From CAYZQE01 sp964480635 (GTDB lineage: Bacteria; Pseudomonadota; Gammaproteobacteria; GCA-001735895): a stretch of DNA of 28,017 bases. Below the pieces are notes generated by a model that saw nothing but the letters and a program-made list of their open reading frames with translations, made no database searches and was not told the DNA's origin. Of this stretch, positions 21,626 through 28,017 are shown in pieces. Within the stretch, counting starts at the first letter, position 1, and every line of letters starts with the position of its first letter. Both the position numbers and the translations under genes were made by a program. Location of the stretch: positions 1-28,017 of the forward strand of contig CAYZQE010000020.1 in the NCBI GenBank assembly GCA_964480635.1, read 5' to 3'.

Positions 21626-24460
21626 ATGGAATCCATTGTTATTCGCGGCGCACGCACGCACAATTTAAAAAATATAGATATCACCTTACCGCGTGATAAA
21701 TTAATCGTTATTACTGGATTATCAGGTTCAGGTAAATCATCGTTAGCTTTCGATACTATATTTGCCGAAGGCCAAAGACGCTATGTTGAATCGTTATCAA
21801 CTTACGCGCGCCAATTTCTATCCGTCATGGAAAAGCCAGACCTTGATCATATTGAGGGGCTTTCACCAGCCATTTCAATAGAACAAAAAACAACATCTCA
21901 TAATCCACGTTCTACTGTTGGCACCATTACCGAGATTTATGATTACCTGCGTTTGTTATATGCACGAGTGGGTGACCCACAGTGCCCAGAACATAAGATA
22001 ACACTTGAATCTAATACCATTAGCCAGATGGTAGACAGAGCTTTGGCACTGCCTGACAATAGCAAAGCTATGTTACTTGCCCCCGTGATTATTAATCGTA
22101 AAGGTGAGCATTTACAGTTGATAGATAATTTAAAGAGGCAAGGCTATATTCGTGCCAGAATTGATGGCGTTGTTATAGAGTTAGATGACCCGCCAACGCT
22201 AGAGCCTAAGAAAAAACACAGCATAGAAGTGGTGATAGACCGTTTTAAAGTGCGCAAAGATATGCAACAGCGTTTAGCTGAATCATTTGAAACAGCTTTG
22301 TTGTTGAGTGATGGCATCGCTATTGTATGTAGCATGGACGATGAAGAAAGTTTTGATCCCTTAATCATGTCAGCAAAATTTGCTTGCCCAGAATGTGGTT
22401 ATTCATTAACCGAACTTGAGCCAAGGTTGTTTTCATTTAATAGCCCGATGGGTGCATGCGACGAATGTGATGGTTTAGGTATCATGGAGTTTTTTGATCC
22501 CAGTTTAATCGTGAAAGATGGAGGCTTAAGCCTTGCTGGTGGGGCAGTGCGTGGATGGGATAAGCGTAATGGTTATTATTTTCAAATGCTAAAATCATTG
22601 GCCAAACATTACAAATTTGATGTTAATCAGCCCTTCGATGATCTCAGTGCAGAAGCACAAAAAGTCATACTGTATGGCTCAAAAGAAGAAATCGCTTTTG
22701 TGTTTAAAAACGAGCAAGGTGATAAACGTACTCAAAAAACACGCTTTGAAGGCATTATTTCAAATATGAAGCGGCGTTATCGTGAAACCGATTCTAATGC
22801 TGTGCGTGAAGAATTATCTAAATATATTACCGATCAAGCGTGCATTGAATGTCATGGTGACCGTATTAACAAAGGGGCACGCCATGTCTTTATTGAGGGC
22901 ATGCCATTAGCTGAACTAACGAAACTATCCATTGACGATACGTTGGATTTTTTTAAACAGTTAACGTTAACAGGGCCAAAAGGCCAGATAGCAGAAAAAA
23001 TAACCAAAGAAATAGTTGAGCGATTATCCTTTTTAGTGAATGTCGGTTTAGATTATTTATCCTTAAACAGAAGCTCTGATACTTTATCCGGTGGTGAGGC
23101 GCAACGTATACGGCTAGCAAGCCAAATAGGCGCAGGCTTAGTGGGCGTTATGTATGTGTTAGATGAGCCGTCTATAGGGCTTCATCAGCGCGACAATGAT
23201 CGTTTATTAAAAACACTGACTTATTTACGAGATTTGGGCAACACCGTTATTGTAGTAGAGCACGATGAAGAGGCGATTGCAGCAGCAGATTTTGTTGTCG
23301 ATATAGGTCCAGGTGCGGGTAAGCATGGTGGTGAAATCATCGCGACGGGCACACCCGAAGATATTAAAAATAATCCTAAGTCCTTAACGGGGCAATATTT
23401 AAGTGGCGCAAGAAAAATAAAAGCCCCCTCTAAACTGGTGCCTTTTGATAAATCTAAAGTTGTTAAAATCAACAAAGCATCGGGCAATAATTTAAAGCAT
23501 GTTAATTTGGAATTGCCCGTAGGTTTGTTTACGTGTATCACGGGCTTATCGGGTTCGGGAAAATCAACACTCATTAATGAAACCCTGTATAAATTAGCCG
23601 CGCGTGAAATCAATAAAAATACCAATGTGCCAGCAGCTCATGAGTCGGTTTCAGGTTTAGATCAATTCGATAAAGTTATCGATATCAATCAAAGCCCTAT
23701 TGGTAGAACACCTCGTTCGAACCCCGCTACCTATACGGGTTTATTTACGGCCATTAGAGAATTATTTGCAGGCACGCATGAATCACGAACACGTGGCTAT
23801 AAGCCAGGGCGATTTAGTTTTAATGTAAAAGGTGGGCGCTGTGAAGCTTGCCAAGGCGATGGCGTCATGAAAGTGGAAATGCACTTTTTACCTGATGTTT
23901 ATGTCACCTGTGATGTGTGTGATGGCAAACGTTATAATCGTGAAACGCTGGATATTCTCTATAAGGGCTTAACCATATCGAAAGTATTGGATTTAACGGT
24001 TGAAGAAGCGACAGATTTTTACAGTGCCGTACCCGTGCTTAAAAAGAAACTCGATACTTTAATGGATGTTGGTTTGAGCTATATCACGCTAGGGCAAAAT
24101 GCCACGACTTTATCAGGCGGAGAAGCCCAGCGCATTAAATTAGCCAAAGAATTATCTAAAAGAGACACCGGCAGCACGCTTTATATTTTAGACGAGCCAA
24201 CAACAGGCTTGCATTTTTATGATATTGAACAATTATTAACCGTGTTACACCGTTTAAGAGATCATGGTAATACCATAGTCGTTATCGAACATAATTTAGA
24301 CGTGGTTAAAACCGCCGATTGGGTGATAGATTTAGGCCCAGAAGGCGGGCATAAAGGGGGGGAGATAATAGCGTGTGGCACGCCGAAACAAGTCAGTAAA
24401 ATGAAACAATCATTTACGGGGCATTATCTTAATCAGAGCTTACTAAAACAACATATGTGA
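21626..24460 (+). CDS. uvrA: Excinuclease ABC subunit A
   Basis: UvrA finds bulky DNA damage and loads UvrB in nucleotide excision repair. The 944-residue product has two ABC ATPase halves: Walker A at G31LSGSGKSS and G640LSGSGKST, signatures LSGGEAQRIRLA at 487 and LSGGEAQRIKLA at 829. Two zinc modules have ligands Cys254, Cys257, Cys278, Cys281 and Cys739, Cys742, Cys762, Cys765. The length equals the usual 940 or so and all key residues are present. It follows the TPR gene by 88 bases. In other gammaproteobacteria uvrA neighbours the MFS gene and ssb; here the apr cluster lies between. Confidence 0.98.
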   Translation: MESIVIRGARTHNLKNIDITLPRDKLIVITGLSGSGKSSLAFDTIFAEGQRRYVESLSTYARQFLSVMEKPDLDHIEGLSPAISIEQKTTSHNPRSTVGTITEIYDYLRLLYARVGDPQCPEHKITLESNTISQMVDRALALPDNSKAMLLAPVIINRKGEHLQLIDNLKRQGYIRARIDGVVIELDDPPTLEPKKKHSIEVVIDRFKVRKDMQQRLAESFETALLLSDGIAIVCSMDDEESFDPLIMSAKFACPECGYSLTELEPRLFSFNSPMGACDECDGLGIMEFFDPSLIVKDGGLSLAGGAVRGWDKRNGYYFQMLKSLAKHYKFDVNQPFDDLSAEAQKVILYGSKEEIAFVFKNEQGDKRTQKTRFEGIISNMKRRYRETDSNAVREELSKYITDQACIECHGDRINKGARHVFIEGMPLAELTKLSIDDTLDFFKQLTLTGPKGQIAEKITKEIVERLSFLVNVGLDYLSLNRSSDTLSGGEAQRIRLASQIGAGLVGVMYVLDEPSIGLHQRDNDRLLKTLTYLRDLGNTVIVVEHDEEAIAAADFVVDIGPGAGKHGGEIIATGTPEDIKNNPKSLTGQYLSGARKIKAPSKLVPFDKSKVVKINKASGNNLKHVNLELPVGLFTCITGLSGSGKSTLINETLYKLAAREINKNTNVPAAHESVSGLDQFDKVIDINQSPIGRTPRSNPATYTGLFTAIRELFAGTHESRTRGYKPGRFSFNVKGGRCEACQGDGVMKVEMHFLPDVYVTCDVCDGKRYNRETLDILYKGLTISKVLDLTVEEATDFYSAVPVLKKKLDTLMDVGLSYITLGQNATTLSGGEAQRIKLAKELSKRDTGSTLYILDEPTTGLHFYDIEQLLTVLHRLRDHGNTIVVIEHNLDVVKTADWVIDLGPEGGHKGGEIIACGTPKQVSKMKQSFTGHYLNQSLLKQHM

Positions 24461-24527
24461 CGTATTTTATAGAATAGTGGTCAAGCCTAAACCATACTAT
24501 GTAAACATGAATAAACAAAGGAAGAAC

Positions 24528-25889
24528 ATGACAAACAAAATTACCTGCTTTAAAGCATACGATGCCCGTGGCCAAGTGCCTGACGAACTTAACGAAGATA
24601 TCGCCTACCGTGTCGGCAGAGCATTTGCTCAGTTTTTAAACCCAAAACAAATTGCAGTAGGCCGAGATGTACGCTTAACCAGTGAGAGTTTATTTACAGC
24701 ATTAACTAATGGCTTAATGGACAGTGGAGTTGATGTTTTAGACTTAGGTATCTGCGGTACAGAGCAAGTTTATCATGCCGCTTTTTCAAAAGAGTTAGAA
24801 GGCGGCATTATGATTACCGCAAGTCACAATCCAATTGACCATAATGGCTTTAAATTTGTAAGGCAAAGCGCGCAACCTATTAGTGGTGATACGGGCTTAG
24901 AAGAAATTAGAGCCATTGCTGAAAAAGCTGAATTTGCTGAGCCAGATAAAAAAGGTCAGCTTATACCCTCAGATTTAAGTCAACAATACAGTGAGCATTT
25001 ACTCACTTATATTAAAAATAAAGAGACATTAAAACCCTTTAAAATAGTGGTTAATTCGGGCAATGGTGTTGCAGGGCCCGCCCTAGACTTAATAGAAAAA
25101 TCATTGCCCTTTGAATTTATTAAGCTGCAACATAACCCAGATGGTAACTTTCCAAATGGTATTCCAAACCCATTATTGCCAGAAGGGCGTCAACCAACCA
25201 TAGATGCCATTAAAGAGCATAATGCTGATTTTGGCATCGCTTGGGATGGCGATTTTGATCGATGTTTTTTCTTTGATGCCGAGGGTAATTTTATAGAAGG
25301 CTATTACATTGTTGGGTTATTGTCTGCTCAGTTATTAAAAAATAACGGCGGTGGAAATATCGTGCATGAACCACGTTTAGTTTGGAATACTATAGAGCTA
25401 GCCGAACAAAATGGCGGAGTACCCATTCAAAGTAAGGCAGGGCATGCCTTCATAAAAGAAAAAATGCGTGAAGTCGATGCCATTTATGGCGGTGAAATGA
25501 GCGCACATCACTTTTTTAGACAATTTGGCTATTGCGACAGTGGCATGATTCCTTGGATGTTAATAGCCGAGATGATGAGTGAACAAGATAAAAGCCTTGG
25601 CGAGCTAGTTAACGAGCGTATTGAGGCTTTTCCTTGCAGCGGTGAAATAAATACCAAAGTGAGTGATACGCAAAAAGTGATTGATCGTATTAAAGCCAGT
25701 TACTTACCGCTTAACCCTGACCTAGACGAAACAGATGGCATTAGTATGGACTTTGGTGAATGGCGTTTTAATATACGTTCATCCAATACAGAGCCATTGT
25801 TAAGGCTAAACGTAGAAAGCCGCCGTAATGTGCCACTAATGCAACAAAAAACGGATGAGCTAGTCGCAAAAATTAACGAATTTAGTTAG
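24528..25889 (+). CDS. manB: Phosphomannomutase, CpsG/ManB type
   Basis: It interconverts mannose 6-phosphate and mannose 1-phosphate, the step before GDP-mannose for surface polysaccharide. The 453-residue product shows the phosphoserine loop TASHNP (Ser99), the metal loop DGDFDR (240-245), the sugar-binding GGEMSAHH (321-328) and the phosphate-binding RSSNTEP (417-423). It resembles E. coli CpsG over its whole length (NPDGNFPNGIPNPLLPEGRQ). I chose the ATG at 24528 because AGGA lies five bases upstream and it gives MTNKITCFKAYD as in CpsG; in-frame codons reach back to 24477. It lies 67 bases after uvrA on the same strand. Confidence 0.93.
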   Translation: MTNKITCFKAYDARGQVPDELNEDIAYRVGRAFAQFLNPKQIAVGRDVRLTSESLFTALTNGLMDSGVDVLDLGICGTEQVYHAAFSKELEGGIMITASHNPIDHNGFKFVRQSAQPISGDTGLEEIRAIAEKAEFAEPDKKGQLIPSDLSQQYSEHLLTYIKNKETLKPFKIVVNSGNGVAGPALDLIEKSLPFEFIKLQHNPDGNFPNGIPNPLLPEGRQPTIDAIKEHNADFGIAWDGDFDRCFFFDAEGNFIEGYYIVGLLSAQLLKNNGGGNIVHEPRLVWNTIELAEQNGGVPIQSKAGHAFIKEKMREVDAIYGGEMSAHHFFRQFGYCDSGMIPWMLIAEMMSEQDKSLGELVNERIEAFPCSGEINTKVSDTQKVIDRIKASYLPLNPDLDETDGISMDFGEWRFNIRSSNTEPLLRLNVESRRNVPLMQQKTDELVAKINEFS

Positions 25890-25895
25890 GTCTAC

Positions 25896-25938
25896 GAAGG
25901 CCATTAATTAGGCATCTATTGATTAATTAATGGCCTTC
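25896..25938. terminator. Hairpin between convergent manB and ligase genes
   Basis: GAAGGCCATTAATTA (25896-25910) and TAATTAATGGCCTTC (25924-25938) form a perfect 15-bp stem with a 13-base loop. It starts seven bases after the manB stop, and its right arm includes the ligase stop codon. No T-run follows on either strand, so termination may be less efficient than at the other sites here. Confidence 0.6.
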
Positions 25939-26748
25939 TCTTATGCGTATAAAGCTTGCAAACCTTGGCTTGCCCTTACTGGTCAAGCCAAAATACTTAT
26001 AAGTGATTAGTGAGCCTATTGGAGGCGGGTTTTTACGTTCTTCATGGCTAAATCCACTGCCAATCTTAAAGCGAACTTGGTCTTTAGTTTCGACCAATAT
26101 TGCACCGAGCATATTTTTAAATTTCCCTTTGCCTTCAAAATGTTTAATCACAGTTGCTTCCGCATCTAAGTGCTTTTTTAGTTTTAATAAATCGTTAGAA
26201 CGGCCGCTTTTATAATAAGAAGAGCCTTTATGCAGCATTAAACCCTCACCACCCAAGTGAATAATGTCATCAAGCTTAAGCATTAATTGTTGATGTGTTT
26301 TTAATTTAAACTGTTTAATCGCTTGAAAGTGAGGTGCTTTACTTATTTGAGTGATAGCGACCATGGTTTTGACTCGACTATCAAAGGGGGCTTTACTGTT
26401 AGGTAAGTCAAAAATCATGTATTTAATAGATTGCCAATTAGAGCTGTTTCGTCGGCGAACTAAGCCAGATACCTTATCAAATTGGTTTCGTTTAATCCAA
26501 AGCTCACCATCTAAAGCTAGGTTGGGCAAGGGGGCAGTAAACCATTGCGGTGCATTAAAAGTGTGGCCTTGTCGCGAAATAAGGTTTGCGCCATCCCAAT
26601 AGGCTCTAACACCATCTAACTTTTCACTGATCCAGTAATCCTCGATAGCTATATCAGAATGATAGGCCTTAGATAAAAGTAAATTAGGTGGTTTAGCATA
26701 GCCATTAAAGCTAAAGAAAATAAAAACTAAAATAACAATGGTGTTCAT
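25927..26748 (-). CDS. Periplasmic ATP-dependent DNA ligase, LigE type
   Basis: It seals nicks in DNA using ATP. The 273-residue product begins with a signal peptide (MNTIVILVFIFFSFNGYAKP, cleavage likely after A18), so it should act in the periplasm. The ligase motifs follow in order: motif I EKLDGVRAYWDG with Lys43 as the adenylated residue, motif III LDGELW (79-84), motif IV GGEGLMLH (166-173) and motif V LLKLKKHLDAEA (187-198), then a small OB domain. Size and lack of extra domains fit the minimal LigE group, proposed to act in DNA uptake. AAGGAAGG lies just before the ATG. A much longer open frame upstream is rejected. Confidence 0.92.
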   Translation of the reverse strand: MNTIVILVFIFFSFNGYAKPPNLLLSKAYHSDIAIEDYWISEKLDGVRAYWDGANLISRQGHTFNAPQWFTAPLPNLALDGELWIKRNQFDKVSGLVRRRNSSNWQSIKYMIFDLPNSKAPFDSRVKTMVAITQISKAPHFQAIKQFKLKTHQQLMLKLDDIIHLGGEGLMLHKGSSYYKSGRSNDLLKLKKHLDAEATVIKHFEGKGKFKNMLGAILVETKDQVRFKIGSGFSHEERKNPPPIGSLITYKYFGLTSKGKPRFASFIRIREGH

Positions 26749-26790
26749 AAGGCCTTCCTTGGTATGAATGAGATAATTAAAATAATAGCT

Positions 26791-26799
26791 ATTATAGCA
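26791..26799 (-). promoter_or_regulatory. Extended -10 promoter of the ligase gene
   Basis: On the - strand TGCTATAAT is a perfect extended -10 (TGN plus TATAAT). No good -35 is seen, as is common for this promoter class. The start would be near 26784, about 36 bases before the ATG. A perfect 14-base palindrome, ATAATAGCTATTAT (26782-26795), covers the -10 and the start point and could be an operator. Confidence 0.5.
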
Positions 26800-26812
26800 A
26801 TTGATGTGGGTT

Positions 26813-27523
26813 TTATAGTTTAGGCATACATAATGGTTTGCTTGCTGTGACCCATAAAAACGTTTCATTATGTATAGTGATGAACTCTTTAGAAACAATA
26901 TCAAAACCAATAGTTTGTAAATCGTTATAGAGGTTTTCGGGTGTTTTATGGCTATAGAACAGCTCCTTGCCCATGAATGACTTAAAACCATTAAACGTTT
27001 CGCAGCCAGTATATTCTTTAGTGGCATAGGTAAATAGAATAGAGCCTTCTGGTTTTAGAGAGTGAAATAGCTTTTTAAATAACTTAAAGTGAGATTGAGC
27101 AGGCGTATGAAAAAGACTATAAGTAGCGGTTATTGCATCAAACTGGTTTTCTGTGAAAGAGATATCAAGCATGTCACCTTGAAGTGTGACCATTTCGGGG
27201 GTGTATTTAGCGGCTAATTCGAGCATTCGTTCTGAAAAATCTACCCCCGTTACGGACCAATGCTTATCAATGAAAAAACGAGCAACTGGCTCTCCTGCGC
27301 CACAGCCTAAATCAAGTAAATGACCTTTCTTTTCATCTAACTGCGAAAAGAAAGTATTTAAAAGATTAGAAATATCGAAGGCACCACGGTTTTTTTCATA
27401 GGTGTCAGCAAATTCATTATAAACGTCTTTTAAAGTATTAATGGTTGATGTGCCGATGTTAAATAACTGAGGTTGTTTACATAATAGTTCATATGGTTTT
27501 GAAGACCTTTTGAGACAGTTTAA
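26813..27523 (-). CDS. SAM-dependent methyltransferase without a standard start codon
   Basis: The open frame of 236 residues encodes a class I methyltransferase: VYNEFADTYEKNRG, motif I LLDLGCGAGEPVARFF, VTGVDFSERMLELAAKYTPE, an acidic GDMLDISF, and TATYSLFHTPAQ and LKPEGSILFTY after it. The substrate is unknown. No ATG, GTG or TTG exists in this frame before M at 27226, which lies after motif I. The likely original start is ATT at 27442 (INTLKDVYNEF) or ATC at 27457, neither with a Shine-Dalgarno. The frame is otherwise intact. It may use a rare start, be newly inactivated, or reflect a sequence error. It lies 64 bases upstream of the ligase gene on the same strand. Confidence 0.7.
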   Translation of the reverse strand, partial: LNCLKRSSKPYELLCKQPQLFNIGTSTINTLKDVYNEFADTYEKNRGAFDISNLLNTFFSQLDEKKGHLLDLGCGAGEPVARFFIDKHWSVTGVDFSERMLELAAKYTPEMVTLQGDMLDISFTENQFDAITATYSLFHTPAQSHFKLFKKLFHSLKPEGSILFTYATKEYTGCETFNGFKSFMGKELFYSHKTPENLYNDLQTIGFDIVSKEFITIHNETFLWVTASKPLCMPKL

Positions 27524-27543
27524 TTAGTTAGCAAATTAAACTG
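27516..27543. repeat. Inverted repeat at the 5' edge of the methyltransferase frame
   Basis: CAGTTTAATT (27516-27525) and AATTAAACTG (27534-27543) form a perfect 10-bp stem with an 8-base loop. No T-run follows. It includes the in-frame stop that bounds the methyltransferase frame and lies in the divergent region, so an operator or a weak terminator is possible. Confidence 0.45.
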
Positions 27544-27676
27544 AGTATTTACTATGGGTTTATTTTACTTTATTTAGCAGTTTTTTAGTATCTCTTAAGG
27601 AGGGGATAGGGAAAAACATTATGTTTTTAGGCCATAAAGAGGTAGAATAACCGCCGTAATTTTAGATGGCTTTCAA

Positions 27677-27706
27677 TTGCATGTTTCTTGTAGTGGCTGT
27701 CATAAT
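27677..27706 (+). promoter_or_regulatory. Possible promoter of the 55-residue gene
   Basis: TTGCAT (27677-27682) and CATAAT (27701-27706) are 18 bases apart, with a TG at 27698-27699 forming an extended -10. Transcription would start near 27713, leaving a short leader with the AAGG ribosome-binding site. Confidence 0.4.
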
Positions 27707-27727
27707 TTTTTATTAAAAGGTGATAAA

Positions 27728-27895
27728 ATGAGCGGAAGCGCCCCAAAAACTAGACCCGTAGTTCCTGAAGGAAAAGCACATCTTCTAACAACTCGCCAAA
27801 AAGAGATTACAGAAGGCGCTTTTTTTGTTGGTTATGACACTATCTGGGAATCTTTTCAGAAAGAAGTTGAGTACACTACTCCTAAAAGACCATAG
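27728..27895 (+). CDS. Small protein of unknown function, 55 residues
   Basis: I do not recognise this gene. The protein starts MSGSAPKTRPVVPEGK and ends KEVEYTTPKRP. It is hydrophilic with proline-rich ends, a central EITEGAFFVGYDTIWESF segment that could form a helix, and no cysteine, signal peptide or membrane span. The ATG at 27728 is favoured by AAAAGGTGAT just ahead of it and by the promoter-like site whose start would fall near 27713. A TTG start at 27677 is possible but would lie inside that promoter. A strong hairpin five bases after the stop supports it as a single-gene unit. Confidence 0.75.
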   Translation: MSGSAPKTRPVVPEGKAHLLTTRQKEITEGAFFVGYDTIWESFQKEVEYTTPKRP

Positions 27896-27900
27896 TACAT

Positions 27901-27944
27901 AAGTTATCACATGGCCAAAAGGCCATGTGATAACTTTAATTTTA
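27901..27944 (+). terminator. Terminator after the 55-residue gene
   Basis: AAGTTATCACATGGCC (27901-27916) and GGCCATGTGATAACTT (27921-27936) form a perfect 16-bp stem with an AAAA loop, followed by TAATTTTAA. The T-run is interrupted, but the stem is the longest hairpin stem I found by eye in this window. Confidence 0.8.
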
Positions 27945-27957
27945 ATATAGACAGTTT

Positions 27958-28017
27958 TTAACCTGCTCTATACTCACTTCCCAAGTGATGCCATGCATTC
28001 GTTTTCTTTAATGCGAC
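27958..28017 (-). CDS. Possible C-terminal fragment of a gene running off the window
   Basis: On the - strand the last 60 bases read in one open frame VALKKTNAWHHLGSEYRAG and then TAA at 27960-27958. The composition looks protein-like and the stop lies just beyond the hairpin at 27901-27936, which fits a gene ending there. The fragment is too short to identify, and chance remains a real option. Confidence 0.4.
   Translation of the reverse strand, partial: VALKKTNAWHHLGSEYRAG

Noticed and set aside
23221..23625. Open frame of 134 codons on the - strand inside uvrA
   Set aside because: It is antisense to the conserved ATPase region of uvrA; composition follows from the reversed uvrA codons.
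26749..27027. Long N-terminal extension of the ligase frame (93 extra residues on the - strand)
   Set aside because: It overlaps the methyltransferase coding sequence in another frame, contains no known domain, and would bury the signal peptide and the strong ribosome-binding site at 26748.
27677..27727. In-frame upstream part of the small gene containing CSGCH, which resembles a c-type haem motif
   Set aside because: It needs a TTG start without a ribosome-binding site and lies across a promoter-like element. A lone CxxCH without a signal peptide is weak evidence.

Overview
The window is AT-rich bacterial chromosome. It looks like a gammaproteobacterial sulfur oxidiser. The ribosomal proteins, SecY and the RNA polymerase alpha subunit are of the Escherichia/Pseudomonas type; the alpha C-terminal domain is nearly identical to the enteric one. 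A complete adenylylsulfate (APS) reductase set, AprM-AprB-AprA, points to the reverse sulfite-oxidation route of chemolithotrophic sulfur bacteria. SUP05/Thioglobus-like or related thiotrophic lineages, free-living or symbiotic, would fit. That lineage call is inference, since no rRNA is present.

Region 1 (1-13585, + strand) is one long ribosomal block. It holds the tail of tuf, then rpsJ-rplC-rplD-rplW-rplB-rpsS-rplV-rpsC-rplP-rpmC-rpsQ (S10 operon), rplN-rplX-rplE-rpsN-rpsH-rplF-rplR-rpsE-rpmD-rplO-secY-rpmJ (spc operon) and rpsM-rpsK-rpsD-rpoA-rplQ (alpha operon). Most genes are 0-15 bases apart or overlap at stop/start codons. Two larger gaps stand out: rpsJ-rplC (144 bases) and rpmJ-rpsM (127 bases). 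Each carries a good sigma-70-like promoter with a GC-rich discriminator and potential hairpins. The block ends in a strong bidirectional terminator.

Region 2 (13631-16124, - strand) holds a DUF4279-like gene, a YajR-type MFS transporter with a C-terminal ferredoxin-like domain, and ssb, which has its own terminator.

Region 3 (16296-19522, + strand) is aprM-aprB-aprA. These encode the membrane anchor, the iron-sulfur subunit and the FAD subunit of APS reductase, which oxidises sulfite with AMP to APS and feeds electrons to the membrane. It ends in a perfect palindromic terminator.

Region 4 (19673-25889, + strand) has an unrecognised 116-residue protein, a SlyD-like FKBP prolyl isomerase and a TPR protein in a tightly packed trio, then uvrA and a CpsG/ManB-type phosphomannomutase. 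uvrA, the MFS gene and ssb are neighbours in other gammaproteobacteria (from memory, Pseudomonas), so the apr cluster and the trio appear to have split an older uvrA/MFS/ssb neighbourhood.

Region 5 (25896-28017) has a periplasmic ATP-dependent DNA ligase (LigE type, - strand) and, upstream of it on the same strand, a SAM methyltransferase whose reading frame is intact but has no ATG, GTG or TTG start. A 55-residue protein of unknown function (+ strand) follows, with its own promoter-like site and a 16-bp terminator hairpin. The last 60 bases hold a possible C-terminal gene fragment on the - strand. No rRNA, tRNA, CRISPR, insertion sequence or phage genes were seen.
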